The notes under the pieces: generated by a model
Seen by the model: only the letters and a program-made list of their open reading frames with translations
Databases searched by the model: none
Told to the model about the DNA's origin: nothing
Shown: in pieces, positions 62,486 to 64,000 of the stretch
How the letters are laid out: each line of letters begins with the position of its first letter
Position numbering within the stretch: the first letter of the stretch is position 1
Made by a program: the position numbers and the translations under genes
Source: Roseomonas sp.
GTDB lineage: Bacteria > Pseudomonadota > Alphaproteobacteria > Acetobacterales > Acetobacteraceae
Length of the DNA stretch: 64,000 nt
NCBI GenBank assembly: GCA_020249925.1
Contig: JADCER010000012.1
Location: 400,617 to 464,616, forward strand
Reading direction: 5' to 3'

Positions 62486-63843
62486 GCGCTGGGCAATAGC
62501 CAGGCGGCGGTATTGGGGGCGCTTGGCAAAACCGCCCGCGCCGCGGCTTCCACCTGATCACGCGTCACGGCACTGATCCGCGCCGGCCAGAATTCCACTG
62601 CATCAAGCGGCAAGCCAATGGAAAGCGTCCCGCCCACCATGCGCGGCCCCGCGCCAAAGCCATCAAGTGCCAGCATCGCCCCGGCCGTGAGTTGCCGGAT
62701 GGACCGCGCCACCTCTGCTTCCGTCGGGCCTTGCTGGATCAGGGTTTCAATCACGGCATTGGCGGCTTCTTCCAGCCGCTCCGGCGTCACACCTGGTCGC
62801 GGCATGGCCGAGAGGAAAAACTCCGTCAGCCCCGCCGCATCGCCATCATACCCCGTACCGGCTGATACCGCGAGGCCACTTTCCACCAGCGCCTTATGCA
62901 GCCGGCTGCCTTGGCCGCCGCCCAGCAGATGCGAAAGCACTTCCAGCGGCAGCGCATGGGCACGCTCCCCCGCCGTGAGTGACGGCGCCATCCAGGCTTT
63001 CAGGAATAGCGCATCGCGCGTCATCGGATCACGCCGGATCAGCCTTGGTTCCACGGCCTGGGCCGGCGCTGGCGCACGATCGCGCCGCGCTGCCTCTCGC
63101 GCCGGAATCCCACCATAATGCTGCTCCACCAGCCGACGCACTTCGTCTTCCGGCACGGCGCCGCTGATCACCAGCGTTGCATTGGAAGGCGCGTAAAACC
63201 GCGCATGGAATCCCGCCAGATCATCGCGGGAAATGGCGCGAATCTCATCTTCCCAGCCGATAATCGGCCGGCCGGCCCAATGCTGGCGGCCCCAAAGGGC
63301 GGCGGTAAACGCCTCCCGGAACCTTGCCCTTGGGTTGGAATCCGTCCTTTGCTGGCGTTCTTCCAGCACCACGCCACGCTCACTTTCCATGAATTCCTGC
63401 GGGATCAGGGGGGCGGCCATGCGGTCGGCCTCCATCTCCAGGATCATGCCAAGGCGCGAAGCCTCCACCGCCTGATGATAGGCCGTGACATCGCGTGACG
63501 TGAAGGCATTGTCATTGCCGCCTTCGCGCGCCACCAGCCGCGAGAAATCGCCAACCCCGACCTTCGGGCTGCCCTTGAACATCATATGTTCCAGGAAATG
63601 CGCGGCCCCCGAACGCCCCGCTGGGTCTTCCGCCCCACCCGCTGCATAGAACAGATATTGCGTGACCACCGGCGCCCGGCTGAAGGGGATGAAGGCAACC
63701 TCCAGCCCATTGGCCAGCCGCCAATGCTTCGCGCCAAATAACGGCCTTTGTGGCGGCGGCGCGGCATTTTGCGCAAGGGCAGGCCCTGCCGCGCAAAGCG
63801 CAGCGGCAGAGGCAAGGGTTTGGCGTCGGGTCAAGCGCATCAT
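62482..63843 (-). CDS. M16-family zinc peptidase, active partner
   Basis: 453 residues from ATG 63843 (or 63840); a longer frame would start inside the palindromic repeat. The signal peptide has RR (MMRLTRRQTLASAAALCAAG) and ends ALAQN, so the protein is periplasmic. The zinc motif is HFLEH (His82, Glu85, His86), with the distal glutamate region in ESERGVVLEERQQ. It probably pairs with the inactive protein encoded downstream to degrade peptides in the periplasm. A GGGGG tract serves as ribosome binding site. A repeat doublet lies 46 bases upstream. Confidence 0.88.
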   Translation of the reverse strand: MMRLTRRQTLASAAALCAAGPALAQNAAPPPQRPLFGAKHWRLANGLEVAFIPFSRAPVVTQYLFYAAGGAEDPAGRSGAAHFLEHMMFKGSPKVGVGDFSRLVAREGGNDNAFTSRDVTAYHQAVEASRLGMILEMEADRMAAPLIPQEFMESERGVVLEERQQRTDSNPRARFREAFTAALWGRQHWAGRPIIGWEDEIRAISRDDLAGFHARFYAPSNATLVISGAVPEDEVRRLVEQHYGGIPAREAARRDRAPAPAQAVEPRLIRRDPMTRDALFLKAWMAPSLTAGERAHALPLEVLSHLLGGGQGSRLHKALVESGLAVSAGTGYDGDAAGLTEFFLSAMPRPGVTPERLEEAANAVIETLIQQGPTEAEVARSIRQLTAGAMLALDGFGAGPRMVGGTLSIGLPLDAVEFWPARISAVTRDQVEAAARAVLPSAPNTAAWLLPSA

Positions 63844-63888
63844 GCCCCCAAAGATGGTATCAGCTGGGCCGTAATCCAGGCCGGGCCA

Positions 63889-63937
63889 GAGCATTTTCAA
63901 GCCAAGTGGAATCACTTGGCGACTCGGAAAATGCGAC
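63889..63937 (+). repeat. Palindromic repeat, copy 5
   Basis: Same 49-bp sequence as copies 3 and 4, orientation unchanged. It lies upstream of the minus-strand M16 gene. CGGGCC precedes it with one base between, as at copy 3. Confidence 0.88.
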
Positions 63938-63947
63938 TAAACAAACA

Positions 63948-63996
63948 GAGCATTTTCAAGCCAAGTGGAATCACTTGGCGACTCGGAAAATGCGAC
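63948..63996 (+). repeat. Palindromic repeat, copy 6
   Basis: Same 49-bp sequence; unit spacing to copy 5 is 59 bp. TAAA follows and the window ends at 64000, so further units may lie beyond. Confidence 0.85.
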
Positions 63997-64000
63997 TAAA

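Noticed and set aside
63844..63915. N-terminal extension of the M16 peptidase into the repeat
   Set aside because: The added residues come from the palindromic repeat; the signal peptide starting at 63843 is complete.
36341..63996. Six-copy repeat as a CRISPR array
   Set aside because: Units are in singles or doublets, strongly self-palindromic, with 9-10 bp between tandem units and no cas genes; spacing does not fit spacers.

Overview
This is a GC-rich, densely packed bacterial chromosome segment. I read 55 protein genes plus one probable leader ORF, and see no rRNA, tRNA, CRISPR array, transposase, integrase or phage gene. The gene content suggests an alphaproteobacterium, most likely near the Acetobacteraceae/Rhodospirillales: transhydrogenase split into pntAA/pntAB/pntB, several orphan Bug/TctC receptors, ATGA/GTGA start-stop overlaps, and glutathione-dependent formaldehyde oxidation. 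The assignment is an inference from gene content; no marker gene was compared.

Layout. 0-3.4 kb: two small membrane proteins around a TPR/glycosyltransferase-like protein of lower GC. 3.5-9.9 kb: an iron-type (COG1840-like) ABC importer with three tandem paralogous binding proteins, one double-length permease and one ATPase. 10-13.4 kb: a phosphonate-type importer phnD-phnC-phnE-phnE with no C-P lyase genes. 13.7-16.8 kb: glmU-glmS. 16.8-20.7 kb (minus): fumarylacetoacetase, two near-identical cyclase-family hydrolases and a Bug receptor, probably one catabolic operon. 20.8-25.3 kb: aldehyde dehydrogenase, MaoC dehydratase, glutathione reductase, MFS carrier. 25.5-27.2 kb: an AT-rich orphan membrane gene, then a probable 21-codon leader coupled to frmA. 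27.2-28.4 kb (minus): serine beta-lactamase-fold hydrolase. 28.5-35.9 kb: class II DAHP synthase, a pncB-nadE NAD module, an unknown acidic protein, gltX and cysS. 36-40.3 kb: DUF305 protein, trmJ, pnt genes. 40.5-46 kb: NTF2-like protein, ABC1 kinase, oligoendopeptidase F, acyl-CoA synthetase. 46-57.8 kb: an accessory catabolic region with two Bug receptors, an alpha/beta hydrolase lacking the usual serine, a third cyclase, two class III CoA-transferases, a trypsin-like protease, a family 5 binding protein, an amidase and an aminomutase-like PLP enzyme. 57.9-63.8 kb: a crotonase-fold protein, then a minus-strand group of two M16 peptidase-like genes, a CoxG-like protein and a TPP enzyme.

A short palindromic repeat (49-55 bp, nested stems) occurs six times: one copy on each side of trmJ, and one tandem doublet on each side of the 58.8-63.8 kb minus-strand group. 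The inner stem differs between copies by a compensatory pair. A second, differently sequenced palindrome with the same GAAT loop and nested layout lies before glmU.

The main points for follow-up are the tripled binding-protein array, the palindromic repeat and the 32-nt duplicated DUF305/trmJ junction around one copy, a CoA-transferase whose two halves look swapped, hydrolase and crotonase proteins with altered catalytic positions, and the frmA leader ORF. No recognisable transcriptional regulator is encoded in the window.
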